Source: Streptomyces narbonensis
GTDB lineage: Bacteria; Actinomycetota; Actinomycetes; Streptomycetales; Streptomycetaceae
Assembly (NCBI RefSeq): GCF_014649015.1
Contig: NZ_BMSF01000003.1
Coordinates: forward strand, 310,001-374,000
Direction of reading: 5' to 3'
Length of the DNA stretch: 64,000 nucleotides
The position numbers and the translations under genes were made by a program. The notes under the pieces were generated by a model. That model was not told where the DNA came from, searched no databases, and saw only the letters and a list, made by a program, of their open reading frames with translations. Shown in pieces: positions 9,500-19,823 of the stretch. Each line of letters begins with the position of its first letter. Position 1 is the stretch's first letter.

Positions 9500-10924
9500 T
9501 CAGGCGTCCCCGGTGGCGGCGAGGGCGCGGACCGCGTCCGCGAAGGCCTCACCGCGCTTGTTGTAGTTGGTGAACATGTCCATCGAGGCGCAGGCCGGGG
9601 CGAGGAGCACCGTGTCCCCCGGGCGGGCCAGCCCGGCCGCCTCCCGGACCGCCTCGGACATCGCCCCAGTGTCGGTCCGGTCGAGGTCCACCACCGGTAC
9701 CTCCGGGGCGTGTCGCGTCAGGGCTTCGCGGATCAGCGCGCGGTCGGCGCCGATCAGGACGGCCCCGCGCAAGCGCTTCGCCGACTTCTGTACGAGCTCG
9801 TCGAAGGCGGCGCCCTTGGCGAGGCCGCCGGCGATCCAGACGATCGGGTCGTAGGCCGCCAACGAGGCTTCGGCGGCGTGGGTGTTGGTGGCCTTGGAGT
9901 CGTCGACGTACGTGACCCCCTGGACCTCCTCGACCAGTTCGATGCGGTGCGGGTCCGGCCGGAAGGCCTTCAGGCCGTCCCGTACGGCCTTCGCGTCGAC
10001 GCCGAAGGCGCGGGCGAGGGCGGCCGCGGCGAGGGCGTTGGCGATGTTGTGCGGGGCCGGGGGCTGGACGTCGGTGACCTCGGCGAGCTCCTGGGCGTTC
10101 TTCTGCCGGTTCTCGACGAAGGCGCGGTCCACGAGGATGCCCTCGACGACGCCCAGTTGGGAGGGGCCGGGGGTGCCGAGGGTGAAGCCGATGGCTCGGC
10201 AGCCCTCCTCGACGTCGGCCTCGCGGACCAGGTCCTCGGTGACCTTGTCGGCGACGTTGTAGACGCAGGCGACCTGGTTGCCCTCGTAGATCCGGCCCTT
10301 GTCGGCGGCGTACGCCTCCATCGAGCCGTGCCAGTCGAGGTGGTCGGGCGCCAGGTTGAGCACGGCGGCCGAATGGACGCGGACGGAGGGCGCCCAGTGG
10401 AGCTGGTAGCTGGAGAGCTCGACGGCGAGCACGTCGTACTGCTCGTCGCCGAGGACGGCGTCGAGGAGCGAGACGCCGATGTTGCCGACGGCGGCGGTCC
10501 GCAGACCGGCCGCCTCCAGGATCGAGGCGAGCATCCGCACGGTCGTGGTCTTGCCGTTGGTGCCGGTGACCGCGAGCCAGGGGGCCGCGCCGGGGCCGCG
10601 GAGGCGCCAGGCCAGTTCGACGTCGCCCCAGACCTCCACGCCCGCCTCTGCGGCGGCCGTGAAGAGCGGCTTGTCGGGCCGCCAGCCGGGGGTGGTGACG
10701 ATCAGCTCGGTGCCGGACGGCAGGGTGGCCCCGTCGCCGAGGCGGACGGTGATGCCCTCCGCCTCCAGGTCGGCCGCCTGGGCCCGGGAGCGCTCGTCGT
10801 CGCCGTCGTTGACGACGGTCACGAGCGCGCCGAGGCCGTGCAGGACGCGGGCGGCCGGGATGCCGGACACCCCGAGCCCCGCGACGGTGACCTTCTTGCC
10901 GTTCCAGTCGAGCTGTTCTGTCAC
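9500..10924 (-). CDS. murD: MurD, UDP-MurNAc-L-alanine:D-glutamate ligase
   Basis: MurD is the cytoplasmic ATP-dependent ligase that adds D-Glu to UDP-MurNAc-Ala. The P-loop is [15 protein letters not shown]. The Rossmann-type N-terminal domain begins [10 protein letters not shown], and [10 protein letters not shown] and [19 protein letters not shown] are C-terminal family motifs. I use the GTG at 10924, which overlaps the mraY TGA as GTGA. An ATG at 10939 is possible and would add five residues (MGSRE). Neither has a strong ribosome-binding site, so the start is the least certain point. The length of about 474 residues is typical. Confidence 0.93.
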   Translation of the reverse strand: MTEQLDWNGKKVTVAGLGVSGIPAARVLHGLGALVTVVNDGDDERSRAQAADLEAEGITVRLGDGATLPSGTELIVTTPGWRPDKPLFTAAAEAGVEVWGDVELAWRLRGPGAAPWLAVTGTNGKTTTVRMLASILEAAGLRTAAVGNIGVSLLDAVLGDEQYDVLAVELSSYQLHWAPSVRVHSAAVLNLAPDHLDWHGSMEAYAADKGRIYEGNQVACVYNVADKVTEDLVREADVEEGCRAIGFTLGTPGPSQLGVVEGILVDRAFVENRQKNAQELAEVTDVQPPAPHNIANALAAAALARAFGVDAKAVRDGLKAFRPDPHRIELVEEVQGVTYVDDSKATNTHAAEASLAAYDPIVWIAGGLAKGAAFDELVQKSAKRLRGAVLIGADRALIREALTRHAPEVPVVDLDRTDTGAMSEAVREAAGLARPGDTVLLAPACASMDMFTNYNKRGEAFADAVRALAATGDA

Positions 10925-11991
10925 TTCTCTGCTGCCCATCCCGCGTAGAAGAGGCCCAGGCCCACGATCACGCACATGCCCTGGATGATCCAGAACCGGA
11001 CGACGACCAGGACCTCGGACCACCCCTTGAGTTCGAAGTGGTGCTGGAGGGGGGCCATCCGGAAGACGCGCTTGCCGGTCATCTTGAACGAGCCGACCTG
11101 GATGACCACGGACATCGTGATCAGCACGAACAGGCCGCCGAGCAGGGCCAGCAGAAGCTCCGTACGGGAGCAGATGGCGAGACCGGCGAGGGCGCCGCCG
11201 AGCGCCAGCGAGCCGGTGTCACCCATGAAGATCTTGGCCGGCGAGGTGTTCCACCACAGGAAGCCGAAGCAGGAACCCATCAGCGCGGAGGCGACGACCG
11301 CGAGGTCGAGCGGGTCGCGCACCTCGAAGCAGGCGTTGGGGTTGGTCAGGGTCATGGCGTTCGCACAGGACTCCTGGAACTGCCAGAGCCCGATGAAGGT
11401 GTACGCGCCGAAGACCATCACCGAGGCGCCGGTGGCCAGGCCGTCCAGGCCGTCCGTCAGGTTCACGCCGTTGGACATGGCGAGAATCATGAAGAGCGCC
11501 CAGATCACGAACAGGACCGGGCCGATGGACCAGCCGAAGTCCGTGATGAAGGAGAGCTTCTCCGAGGCGGGCGTGAGCCCGCGCAGGTCGGCGAACTGCA
11601 GCGACAGCACGGCGAAGGCGATGCCGACGATCAGCTGGCCGGCCATCTTCGCCTTGGCCCGCAGGCCCAGCGAACGCTGCTTGACGATCTTGATGTAGTC
11701 GTCGAGGAAGCCGACCAGGCCCATGCCGGCCATGAGGAACAGCACCAGGACGCCCGAGTACGTCGGGTCCTCACCGGTGATGACCTTGGCCAGGGCGTAC
11801 GCGATGAGCGTGGCCAGGATGAAGGAGATGCCGCCCATGGTGGGCGTGCCCTTCTTGCCGGCGTGGCCGCGCGGGCCGTCGTCCCGGATGAACTGCCCGT
11901 ACCCCTTGCGGGCGAGGAGCTTGATGAGCAGCGGGGTGCCGATCAGGGTCAGGAAGAGCCCGATGGCCCCCGCGAAGAGGATCTGCCTCAT
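10921..11991 (-). CDS. mraY: MraY, phospho-MurNAc-pentapeptide transferase
   Basis: This 356-residue integral membrane enzyme transfers phospho-MurNAc-pentapeptide to undecaprenyl phosphate, forming lipid I. It has about ten hydrophobic helices. Conserved motifs are [27 protein letters not shown] (Asp-rich catalytic motif), [15 protein letters not shown] and the C-terminal [13 protein letters not shown]. Start and stop overlap murF and murD by 4 bp each, as expected for a coupled operon. Confidence 0.98.
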   Translation of the reverse strand: MRQILFAGAIGLFLTLIGTPLLIKLLARKGYGQFIRDDGPRGHAGKKGTPTMGGISFILATLIAYALAKVITGEDPTYSGVLVLFLMAGMGLVGFLDDYIKIVKQRSLGLRAKAKMAGQLIVGIAFAVLSLQFADLRGLTPASEKLSFITDFGWSIGPVLFVIWALFMILAMSNGVNLTDGLDGLATGASVMVFGAYTFIGLWQFQESCANAMTLTNPNACFEVRDPLDLAVVASALMGSCFGFLWWNTSPAKIFMGDTGSLALGGALAGLAICSRTELLLALLGGLFVLITMSVVIQVGSFKMTGKRVFRMAPLQHHFELKGWSEVLVVVRFWIIQGMCVIVGLGLFYAGWAAEK

Positions 11992-13412
11992 CGGACGGCG
12001 ACCTCGCCCTCGGTGTCGAGGAGCGCCAGGGCCACCTTTTCGAGGCCGACCGACCTGGAAGCCTTCACAAGGACGACATCCCCCGGGCGCAGCTCACTGC
12101 GCAACAGGTCGACAGCCGCCTGCGCGTCGGACACGTGCACCGACTCCTCACCCCACGAACCCTCGTTATATGCGCCCAGTTGCAGCCAGGACGCTTCCCT
12201 GTCCCCGACCGCGACGAGCTTGCTGACGTTGAGCCGGACGGCAAGCCGTCCGACCGCGTCGTGCTCGACGAGCGATGCGTCCCCGAGCTCGGCCATCTTG
12301 CCGAGCACCGCCCACGTACGGGCCCCTCGGGCCTGTGCGGCCCGGCCCATGGACGCGAGCGCGCGCAGGGCGGCTCGCATGGACTCGGGATTCGCGTTGT
12401 AGGCGTCGTTGACGATCGTCACGCCGTCCGGACGCTCGGTGACCTCCATGCGCCAGCGCGACAGGGTGCCGGCCTCGGAGAGCGCGGTGGCGATCTCTTC
12501 GACAGGCATGCCCAGCTCGTGCGCGACGGCGGCCGCGGCGAGCGCGTTCGACACGTGGTGCTCACCGTACAGGCGCAAGGTCACGTCGCTGCACCCGGTG
12601 GGTGTGTGAAGCCTGAAAGAAGGCTGTCCGTTCTCTGTGAGGAGGACGTTCTCGGCCCGTACGGCCGCTTCGTCCGCTTCGCCGAAGAGGACCACGCGGG
12701 CCTTGGTGCGGCTCTCCATCGCGCGGACGAGCGGGTCGTCGGCGTTGAGGACCGCGACGCCGCCCTCCTCCGCGGAGGGCAGGCTCTCGACGAGCTCGCC
12801 CTTGGCCTCGGCGATCTGCTCCCGGCCGCCGAACTCGCCGATGTGGGCGGTGCCCACGTTGAGGACGAGGCCGATACGGGGCGGGGTGAGGCCGGTGAGG
12901 TAGCGGATGTGCCCGATGCCTCGGGCGCCCATCTCCAGGACCAGGTGCCGGGTGTCGTCGGTGGCCTTCAGCGCCGTGAGCGGCAGGCCGATCTCGTTGT
13001 TGAGGGAGCCGGGCGTCCACACGGTGGGCGCGTGCCGGTCGAGGACCTGGGCGATCAGGTCCTTCGTCGAGGTCTTGCCGGCGGAGCCGGTGAGGGCGAC
13101 GACGTCGGTGCCGAGCCGCTTCACGACCGCGCGGGCGAGGGCCCCCAGCGCGGCCTGGACGTCGTCCACGACGATCGCGGGGACGCCGACGGGGCGGGCG
13201 GCGAGTACGGCCGCCGCTCCCGCCTGCACGGCGCGCTCCGCGTAGTCGTGGCCGTCGACGTGCTCGCCCGCGAAGGCGACGAAGAGGCTGCCGGGCCGCA
13301 CTTCACGGGAGTCGATGACGACGGGCCCGGTCGCCCGTGCGGCCGGATCCGGTATGTCGTGCGTCTGCCCGCCGACGATTTCGGCGATCTCGGCGAGGGA
13401 GAGGGCGATCAC
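11988..13412 (-). CDS. murF: MurF, UDP-MurNAc-tripeptide:D-Ala-D-Ala ligase
   Basis: This 474-residue Mur ligase adds D-Ala-D-Ala to the UDP-MurNAc tripeptide, completing the pentapeptide precursor. The N-terminal domain has [17 protein letters not shown]. The ATP-binding loop is [14 protein letters not shown], with the family NEIGLPLT and [15 protein letters not shown] motifs further on. The start is GTG at 13412, only 4 bp after the murE stop. Overlap with mraY is 4 bp (ATGA). Confidence 0.97.
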   Translation of the reverse strand: MIALSLAEIAEIVGGQTHDIPDPAARATGPVVIDSREVRPGSLFVAFAGEHVDGHDYAERAVQAGAAAVLAARPVGVPAIVVDDVQAALGALARAVVKRLGTDVVALTGSAGKTSTKDLIAQVLDRHAPTVWTPGSLNNEIGLPLTALKATDDTRHLVLEMGARGIGHIRYLTGLTPPRIGLVLNVGTAHIGEFGGREQIAEAKGELVESLPSAEEGGVAVLNADDPLVRAMESRTKARVVLFGEADEAAVRAENVLLTENGQPSFRLHTPTGCSDVTLRLYGEHHVSNALAAAAVAHELGMPVEEIATALSEAGTLSRWRMEVTERPDGVTIVNDAYNANPESMRAALRALASMGRAAQARGARTWAVLGKMAELGDASLVEHDAVGRLAVRLNVSKLVAVGDREASWLQLGAYNEGSWGEESVHVSDAQAAVDLLRSELRPGDVVLVKASRSVGLEKVALALLDTEGEVAVR

Positions 13413-13416
13413 TGCT

Positions 13417-15138
13417 TCATCCCTGACTGTTCTGGTGGCTGTCTGTGTCCTTGCCGCCCACCAGGGCGGCCCGGCCGTTCTGTTCGAGGGTCGCCGCCTG
13501 TTCGAGGATCGCGGCGCGCAGGACCTGGCGGTCGTCGAAGGGGCGTACGACCCCGGCGATCTCCTGGCCCTGCTCGTGGCCCTTGCCCGCGACCAGGACG
13601 GTGTCGCCCGGCTGCGCGCGGGCCACGGCGGCGGCGACGGCGGCTGCGCGGTCGGCGAGGACGAGGACCTCGCCGCGCTCCTCCGCGGGGACCTCGGCGG
13701 CGCCCGCGAGCATGGCGGAGAGGATCACGAGGGGGTCCTCGGAGCGGGGGTTGTCGGAGGTCAGGACGGCGGTGTCGGCGAGCCGGGCCGTGGCGGCGCC
13801 CATCGGGCCGCGCTTGGTGGTGTCGCGGTCGCCGCCGCAGCCGATGACCACGTGCAGCCTGCCCTCGGTGACCTCGCGCAGGGAGCGCAGGACCGATTCG
13901 ACGGCGTCCGTCTTGTGGGCGTAGTCGACGACCGCGAGGTACGGCTGGCCGGCGTCGACCCGCTCCAGGCGGCCGGGGACGCCGGGGACGGCGGCGACGC
14001 CCTCGGCGGCGCTCTTCGGGTCGATGCCCGCGGTGGCCAGGGTGGCGATCGCGGCGAGGGTGTTGGCGACGTTGAACGGGCCGGGCAGCGGGGCCGTGGC
14101 CGCGATCCGCTCTCCCCCGGGGCCGACGGCGGTGAACGTCGAGTCGTGGGAGCCGAGGACGACGTCCTCGGCGCGCCAGTCGGCGTCGGCGCGGCCCTCG
14201 GCGGAGAAGGTGACGACCGGGACGGCCGCCTCGCCGGCGAGGCGGCGGCCGTACTCGTCGTCGAGGTTGACCACGCCGAGGCGACTGCGCTCGGGCGTGA
14301 AGAGCCCGGCCTTCGCCCGGTAGTAGTCGTCCATGTCGGAGTGGAACTCCATGTGCTCCGGGCTGAGGTTGTTGAAGACGGCGACGTCGAAGACGCAGCC
14401 GTCGACCCGGCCGAGCACGAGGGCGTGGCTGGAGACCTCCATGGCGACCGCGTCGACGCCCCGCTCGCGCATGACGGCGAAGAGGGCCTGGAGGTCGGTG
14501 GCCTCGGGGGTGGTCCGCTCCGACTTGATGCGCTCGTCGCCGATGCGCATCTCGACGGTGCCGACGAGGCCGGTGCTCCGCCCGGCGCCGCGCAGGCCGC
14601 CCTCGACCAGGTAGGCCGTGGTGGTCTTGCCGGAGGTGCCGGTGATGCCGATCTGGAGGAGGTCGGCGCCGGGTCGCCCGTAGATCTCGGCGGCGAGCTC
14701 GCCCATCCGGCCGCGTGGGTTCTCGACGACGAGGACCGGCAGGCCGGTGGCGGCGGCGCGCTCGGCGCCGGTCGGGTCGGTGAGGACCGCGGCGGCTCCG
14801 AGCCCGGCGGCCTGGGCGACGAAGTCGGCGCCGTGCAGGCGGGCGCCTGGCAGGGCCGCGTACACGTCTCCGGGGCGTACGGCCCGGGAGTCGTGCGTGA
14901 TGCCCGTGATGTCCACGGGGCCAGGGCCGGCGCCGAGGATGTCGGCGCCCAGCTGTGCGGCCAGGTCGCCCAGGGGTGTCGGGCGGGCCTGCTCCGGCCG
15001 GGGCGGGGTGGTTCGGTACTGATCAGCGTGTGGCACGGCGGTGAGCGTACCGGGCTCACCCTGTGCGGGGCCAAAAGAGCCCGGGGCGTCGCCGGAGTTC
15101 GATTTCCGGTTCCCGGAATGGGGGGTGATCGTTGTCAC
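13417..15138 (-). CDS. murE: MurE, UDP-MurNAc-L-Ala-D-Glu:diaminopimelate ligase
   Basis: This Mur ligase attaches diaminopimelate to the nucleotide precursor. The ATP loop is GITGTSGKTTTAYLV. The substrate motif DNPRSEDP is the diaminopimelate-type DNPR signature rather than the lysine type. Streptomyces wall contains LL-diaminopimelate, so that isomer is the expected substrate (known biology, not visible here). The GTG at 15138 has GGGAG six bases upstream and gives 573 residues. The first 50 residues are a poorly conserved Pro/Gly-rich extension, so a later start cannot be excluded. Confidence 0.95.
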   Translation of the reverse strand: MTTITPHSGNRKSNSGDAPGSFGPAQGEPGTLTAVPHADQYRTTPPRPEQARPTPLGDLAAQLGADILGAGPGPVDITGITHDSRAVRPGDVYAALPGARLHGADFVAQAAGLGAAAVLTDPTGAERAAATGLPVLVVENPRGRMGELAAEIYGRPGADLLQIGITGTSGKTTTAYLVEGGLRGAGRSTGLVGTVEMRIGDERIKSERTTPEATDLQALFAVMRERGVDAVAMEVSSHALVLGRVDGCVFDVAVFNNLSPEHMEFHSDMDDYYRAKAGLFTPERSRLGVVNLDDEYGRRLAGEAAVPVVTFSAEGRADADWRAEDVVLGSHDSTFTAVGPGGERIAATAPLPGPFNVANTLAAIATLATAGIDPKSAAEGVAAVPGVPGRLERVDAGQPYLAVVDYAHKTDAVESVLRSLREVTEGRLHVVIGCGGDRDTTKRGPMGAATARLADTAVLTSDNPRSEDPLVILSAMLAGAAEVPAEERGEVLVLADRAAAVAAAVARAQPGDTVLVAGKGHEQGQEIAGVVRPFDDRQVLRAAILEQAATLEQNGRAALVGGKDTDSHQNSQG

Positions 15139-15154
15139 TGGTGCTCCCGGAGTG

Positions 15155-17149
15155 TCACGGGGTGGGTTCGAAGTCGACCGGCAGTCGGGCGGGCTCGCTG
15201 CCCGTGGGGGCGACGTGGAGGGTCTTGAGGGCGAACTCCATGACCTTCTTGTAGATGGGGCCGCAGATCTGGCCGCCGAAGTAGCTGCCCTTGGTGGGGT
15301 TCTGGATCGCGCAGTAGACGGTGATCTGCGGGTCGTCGGCGGGGGCGAAGCCCGCGAAGGAGGCGGTGTACCCCTTGTAGCGGCCGAGTTCGGGGTCGAC
15401 CCGGTTGGCGGTGCCGGTCTTGCCCGCGACCCGGTAGCCGGGGATCGCGGCCCTGGTGCCGGTGCCCTCCCGGTCGTCGACGACGGACTCCAGCATCTTG
15501 GCGAGGGTGCCTGCCGTCTTCTCGCTGACGACCCGGGACTCCTTGGGCTCGGGGGCCGGGGTGAAGCGGCCGTCGGGGCCCTTGGTGCCGCGGACGAGGG
15601 TCGGTTCGACGCGTACGCCCTTGTTGGCGATGGTCGAGTACACGGAGGCGGCCTGCATGGCGTTCACGGAGAGGCCCTGGCCGAAGGGGATCGTGTACTG
15701 CTGCGAGGTGGACCAGTCTCCCGGCTTGGCAAGGATGCCCGGGGTCTCCCCCGGGAAGTCGAGGCCGGTGGGGCTGCCGATGCCGAACTTGCGCAGGTAG
15801 GAGTGGAGGACCCGGTTGGACTCGGACTGGGTGGCGCCGAGCCGGCCGGTGGCGAGGATGGTGCCGATGTTGCTGGACTTGGCGAGGACGCCGTTGAGGG
15901 TCAGGTACCAGGTCTTGTGGTCGACGTCGTCCTTGAAGAGCCGGTCGCCGCGGTGGAGCCGGTTGGGGACGGTGACATGGGTCTGGGGGGTCGCCTTGCC
16001 CTCCTCCAGGACGGCGGCCATGGACATGACCTTGCTGGTGGAGCCGGGCTCGTAGGCGTCCTGGAGGGCGGCGTTGCCCATGGAGGCGGCGTTGGCGGCG
16101 GAGAGGTCGTTGGGGTCGAAGCCGGGGGCGTTGGCCATGGCGAGGACCTCGCCCGTCCGCGTGTTCTGCACGACGACGTAGCCGCGGTCGGCCTTGGACT
16201 TCCCCACCTGCTCGGTGATGGCCTGCTGGGCGGCCCACTGGATGTCCCGGTCGATGGTGAGCTCGATGTCGGAGCCGGGCACGGCGGGGGTGCCCTGGGA
16301 GCCCGCGGTGGGCACCTGGCGGCCGCCGGACTCGGTGAAGCGGACCTTGCCGTCCTTGCCGGCGAGCTCCGGGTCGAGCATGGACTCGACGCCGCCGGCG
16401 CCCTTGCCCTCGGCGTTGACGTAGCCCAGTATCCCGGCCGCGAGCTCGCCGTTCGGGTACACGCGCTTGGTGCTGGGCTCGCTGAGGACGCCGCCGAGCA
16501 GATTGACGCCGGTTCCGCCGGTGGCGCGGGCCTTCTCCCCGTAGACCTTCCTGAGGTCCTTGATCTGGTTCCAGACCTGCGGGGTCTGCTTGCGCGCGAG
16601 CAGGGTGTAGCGGGACTTGGGGGTACGGAGCTTCTTCGCGAGCTCGGCGGGCTCCTTGCCCAGGATCGGGGCGAGGAGGGCCGCGGCCTGCTCGGGCGCG
16701 TCGGGGACCTTGGACTCCTCGGGCGTGAAGAGCTTGGGGTCGGCGGTGATGTCGTACGCGTCGACGCTGGCGGCGAGCGCGATGCCGTTGCGGTCGGTGA
16801 TCTCGCCCCGCTCGGCGGAGAGCGTGTGGTCCTGGAAGCGGTACTTGTCGGCCTTGGCCGCGTACGCGCTGGCGTCGACGGCCTGGACCTGGAGCAGCCG
16901 GACCACGAAGACCAGCATGACGAGGGTCAGGCCGAGCGAGATCAGCCGGAGCCGGGGCCGGGGGCTGCCGAGCCGGATGGTGCGGGGCCGGCGGGCCGGG
17001 GGCCGCGGGCCGGGGCGCTTCGCGGCCGGGCGCGGCGCGGGGCGCGAGGCGGCGGGACGCGAGGGGCGCGCTCCGGCGGAGGCGGGCCGGGGGCGGGCGG
17101 GCCGGGCGGGTCCGGGGACGCGGCGGCGGGGTGGCTCCTTGGAGGGCAC
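15155..17149 (-). CDS. ftsI: FtsI, division-specific penicillin-binding protein (class B transpeptidase)
   Basis: This is the septal D,D-transpeptidase working with FtsW. The GTG at 17149 is preceded by AGGTGA, which is also the end of ftsL, and gives 664 residues. A 65-residue Pro/Arg/Ala-rich cytoplasmic tail precedes one transmembrane helix (LISLGLTLVMLVFVVRLL). A dimerisation domain begins near GEITDRNGIALA. The transpeptidase motifs are present: S-x-x-K in YEPGSTSKVMSM, S-x-N in LAKSSNIGT and K-T-G in AGKTGTANRV. The long basic N-tail is common in Streptomyces homologues. Confidence 0.96.
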   Translation of the reverse strand: MPSKEPPRRRVPGPARPARPRPASAGARPSRPAASRPAPRPAAKRPGPRPPARRPRTIRLGSPRPRLRLISLGLTLVMLVFVVRLLQVQAVDASAYAAKADKYRFQDHTLSAERGEITDRNGIALAASVDAYDITADPKLFTPEESKVPDAPEQAAALLAPILGKEPAELAKKLRTPKSRYTLLARKQTPQVWNQIKDLRKVYGEKARATGGTGVNLLGGVLSEPSTKRVYPNGELAAGILGYVNAEGKGAGGVESMLDPELAGKDGKVRFTESGGRQVPTAGSQGTPAVPGSDIELTIDRDIQWAAQQAITEQVGKSKADRGYVVVQNTRTGEVLAMANAPGFDPNDLSAANAASMGNAALQDAYEPGSTSKVMSMAAVLEEGKATPQTHVTVPNRLHRGDRLFKDDVDHKTWYLTLNGVLAKSSNIGTILATGRLGATQSESNRVLHSYLRKFGIGSPTGLDFPGETPGILAKPGDWSTSQQYTIPFGQGLSVNAMQAASVYSTIANKGVRVEPTLVRGTKGPDGRFTPAPEPKESRVVSEKTAGTLAKMLESVVDDREGTGTRAAIPGYRVAGKTGTANRVDPELGRYKGYTASFAGFAPADDPQITVYCAIQNPTKGSYFGGQICGPIYKKVMEFALKTLHVAPTGSEPARLPVDFEPTP

Positions 17150-17156
17150 TGCGCGG

Positions 17157-17843
17157 TCACCTGCCGGAGGGGTGTCGGGTTGCGGCTGCGGGGTCCTGGC
17201 CTGCCGGGGCTGTTCCGGCCTGGCCGGTGCCGGGGAGGCCGGCACCGGTGGGGTCCTGGCCTGCCGGTACCGGCGCTGTCGTTGCCTGGCCGGTGCCGGG
17301 GAGGCCCGGGCCGTTGGGGGTCGGGCCGGTCGGGCCGGTCGGGCCGGTCTCGGCGTTCATGGCCTGGGCCGCGCCGGTGCCCGCGGTGGCGGCGCCGGCG
17401 GTGCTCGGAGTGGCGGTGTTCGATGGCGGCTTCGGGGAGGCCGTGGTGGCGGACGGCTTGGGGGTCGGCTTCGGGGCGACCGCGACCGAGGGCTCGCCGA
17501 GCACCTTGCCGTCCGGGCCGAGGAAGGCGGGGCTGCCGCCGGGGACCATGCCGAGCTCGCGGGCCCGCCGCTCCAGGGCGTCGGGGGCCGCGTAGTCGTC
17601 CACGTCCCGCTGGAGCGCCTGCTCCTCGTCGGTGAGCTCGGTGGTCCGGTCCTTGAGCTCGCGCAGCTTGAAGGAGCCCTGGTTGAGGGCCGAGTTCAGC
17701 AGGAGCAGGGCGATGAGCCCGCCGCCGAGGAGCACGAAGACGAGCAGGACGAAGGGGGTGCGGGCGGCCGAGCTGGGCCCCGACGGCATGAGCCGTCCGA
17801 GTCGCGCGGCCCGCCCTTTGAGGGGCCCCTTCGCCGTGCTCAC
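17157..17843 (-). CDS. ftsL: FtsL-like septum formation initiator with long low-complexity C-terminal tail
   Basis: This bitopic divisome protein sits directly upstream of ftsI, as FtsL does. Residues 1-28 are basic, followed by a transmembrane helix ([22 protein letters not shown]). A short coiled coil then contains [22 protein letters not shown], followed by [15 protein letters not shown], typical of the FtsL/DivIC family. The remaining 100 residues are an unusual Pro/Thr/Gly/Ala tail with GPT triplets and two near copies of GLPGTGQA...AGQDP. The GTG start overlaps the rsmH stop by 4 bp. The tail is probably disordered. Confidence 0.88.
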   Translation of the reverse strand: MSTAKGPLKGRAARLGRLMPSGPSSAARTPFVLLVFVLLGGGLIALLLLNSALNQGSFKLRELKDRTTELTDEEQALQRDVDDYAAPDALERRARELGMVPGGSPAFLGPDGKVLGEPSVAVAPKPTPKPSATTASPKPPSNTATPSTAGAATAGTGAAQAMNAETGPTGPTGPTPNGPGLPGTGQATTAPVPAGQDPTGAGLPGTGQAGTAPAGQDPAAATRHPSGR

Positions 17844-18796
17844 AGCACGTCCTCCCGGATGCGCTGCGCGCCGCGGAGACGGGCGGGCGCGGCGCGCCGG
17901 TTCTCGGCGACCTCTTCCTCGGTGGGGAGCTCGGCGCCCCGGGTGAGCAGCTGGAGGCGCGGCTGATACTTCTCCGGGACGACGGGGAGTCCGGGCGGCG
18001 CGGTGGTGGCGGCGCCGGCGGCGAAGACCTGCTTGACGATGCGGTCCTCCAGCGACTGGTACGAGAGGACGGCGACCCGGCCACCGACGGCGAGGGCCTT
18101 CACGGCCGCCGGGATCGCGTTCTCGACGGCTTCGAGTTCGCGGTTCACCTCGATGCGCAGGGCCTGGAAGGTCCGCTTGGCGGGGTTGCCGCCGGTGCGC
18201 TTGGCCGCCTGGGGCAGGGAGTCGCGGATGAGCTCGACGAGCCGGGCGCTGTTGCTGAAGGGCTCCTTCTCGCGCTCGCGCACGATCGCGGAGACGATCC
18301 GCTTGGCCTGCTTCTCCTCGCCGTAGGCGCGGAGGATGCGGACCAGTTCGCCGGCCGGGTAGGTGTTGAGGACCTCGGCCGCGCTGATGCCGGTCGACTG
18401 GTCCATGCGCATGTCGAGGGGGGCGTCCTGCGCGTAGGCGAAACCCCGGTCGGCCTCGTCCAGCTGCATGGAGGAGACGCCCAGGTCGAAGAGGACGCCG
18501 TCCACCTTGGGGATGCCGAGCCGGTCGAGGACCTCGGGCAGCTCGTCGTACACGGCGTGGACGAGCGTGGCCCGCTCACCGTAGGGCGCGAGCCGCTCGC
18601 CGGAGAGGCGCAGCGCCTCCTTGTCGCGGTCGAGGGCGACGAGCCGCACCTCGGGGAAGCGCTGGAGCAGGGCCTCGCTGTGGCCGCCGAGGCCCAGGGT
18701 GCAGTCGACGACGACCGCGCCGGGGCGCTCCAGTGCGGGGGCCAGCATGTCCAGGCACCGCTGGAGCATCACCGGGACGTGGCGGTCGTTGCTCAA
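17840..18796 (-). CDS. rsmH: 16S rRNA (cytosine-1402-N4) methyltransferase RsmH (MraW)
   Basis: This 318-residue SAM-dependent enzyme methylates C1402 of 16S rRNA. The N-terminus begins [16 protein letters not shown]. The SAM-binding motif is [16 protein letters not shown], with [21 protein letters not shown] and the C-terminal [15 protein letters not shown]. The start codon is TTG at 18796, with GAGAGGGCG upstream. It is the first gene of the dcw operon. No mraZ precedes it, and the 342-bp upstream region contains no convincing gene. Confidence 0.96.
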   Translation of the reverse strand: MSNDRHVPVMLQRCLDMLAPALERPGAVVVDCTLGLGGHSEALLQRFPEVRLVALDRDKEALRLSGERLAPYGERATLVHAVYDELPEVLDRLGIPKVDGVLFDLGVSSMQLDEADRGFAYAQDAPLDMRMDQSTGISAAEVLNTYPAGELVRILRAYGEEKQAKRIVSAIVREREKEPFSNSARLVELIRDSLPQAAKRTGGNPAKRTFQALRIEVNRELEAVENAIPAAVKALAVGGRVAVLSYQSLEDRIVKQVFAAGAATTAPPGLPVVPEKYQPRLQLLTRGAELPTEEEVAENRRAAPARLRGAQRIREDVL

Positions 18797-18935
18797 TGCG
18801 CCCTCTCAGATCCGGCGCGGTGGGACGTACCGCCGGGTCCGACCGGCGAGCGGGAGGAGGCCGAGCCGTAAGTACCGCCGCACACACGGGGGAGAAACCG
18901 CGGAAATCGCTCGATGTCTCCGTGAACTTCGCGTC

Positions 18936-18963
18936 ACTTTAGTCCACGTCACCCGCCGGTCAA
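18936..18963 (-). promoter_or_regulatory. Putative promoter of rsmH and the dcw operon
   Basis: On the minus strand TTGACC (18958-18963) and TAAAGT (18936-18941) are separated by 16 bp, about 140 bp upstream of rsmH. This is the best housekeeping-type promoter in the 342-bp spacer 18797-19138. I see no other gene or repeat in that spacer. Confidence 0.5.
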
Positions 18964-19138
18964 TCAACCGGCTGGCGCGTCGCCCGGGTCCGGTGACGGG
19001 CTCGGACATTCCGGGCGGCTCACCCGTTCGGGGCCGTCCACCCGAGGCCTGTGGGTTAGCTCACAACAAGGCTCGTTGCGGTTCTTTGTCCCCTCTCACA
19101 GCAGGCCGCACGGGGCTGTGACCATTACCGTCGGAACC

Positions 19139-19678
19139 ATGTCGACCTCCGCGCACCCCTCCGCCGACGTGATAGCCGCCGACTCCACCGTCACCGACCG
19201 CCTCGTACAGGCGAACGAGCAGTACGCCGCCGCGTTCACCGATCCCGGGATGGACGCGCGCCCCGTGCTGGGCGTCGCCGTGGTCGCCTGCATGGACGCC
19301 CGCCTCGACCTGCACGCCGCGCTGGGCCTCGAGCTCGGCGACTGCCACACCATCCGCAACGCGGGCGGCGTGGTCACGGACGACGTGATCCGCTCCCTCA
19401 CCATCAGCCAGCGCGCCCTCGGGACCCGCAGCGTGGTGCTGATCCACCACACCGGCTGCGGTCTGGAGTCCCTCACCGAGGAGTTCCGCCACGAGCTGGA
19501 GATGGAGGTCGGCCAGCGGCCGGCGTGGGCGGTCGAGGCCTTCCGTGACGTGGACCAGGACGTCCGCCAGTCGATGCAGCGGGTGCGGACCTCCCCGTTC
19601 CTGCTGCACAAGGGCGACGTCCGGGGCTTCGTCTTCGACGTGACGACGGGCCTGCTCCGCGAGATCGACCCGACGTAA
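19139..19678 (+). CDS. Beta-class carbonic anhydrase
   Basis: This 179-residue zinc enzyme interconverts CO2 and bicarbonate in the cytoplasm. The expected residues are visible: Cys51 with the Asp53-Arg55 dyad in ACMDARLD, and His104-x2-Cys107 in LIHHTGCGLE. The compact length fits the actinobacterial type of beta-CA. A -10-like TACCGT at 19126-19131 lies exactly 7 nt before the ATG and there is no ribosome-binding site, so the mRNA is probably leaderless. It is transcribed divergently from the dcw operon. Confidence 0.92.
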   Translation: MSTSAHPSADVIAADSTVTDRLVQANEQYAAAFTDPGMDARPVLGVAVVACMDARLDLHAALGLELGDCHTIRNAGGVVTDDVIRSLTISQRALGTRSVVLIHHTGCGLESLTEEFRHELEMEVGQRPAWAVEAFRDVDQDVRQSMQRVRTSPFLLHKGDVRGFVFDVTTGLLREIDPT

Positions 19679-19823
19679 CCGACCAAACCCCGGCATTTCC
19701 CTCGCACTTGTCCACAGGCGAGTGACACGACGCGGCCACGCCAACAAGAATGCTCAGGTGACACCCCCCGAAACATGTCCCCGGGGGCAGGTGTCGTGTT
19801 CCGGAAAGGCCGAGGAGGGCCGG

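Noticed and set aside
18797..19138. A small gene or mraZ upstream of rsmH
   Set aside because: Short frames in both directions lack ribosome-binding sites and any similarity to MraZ; only a promoter is supported.
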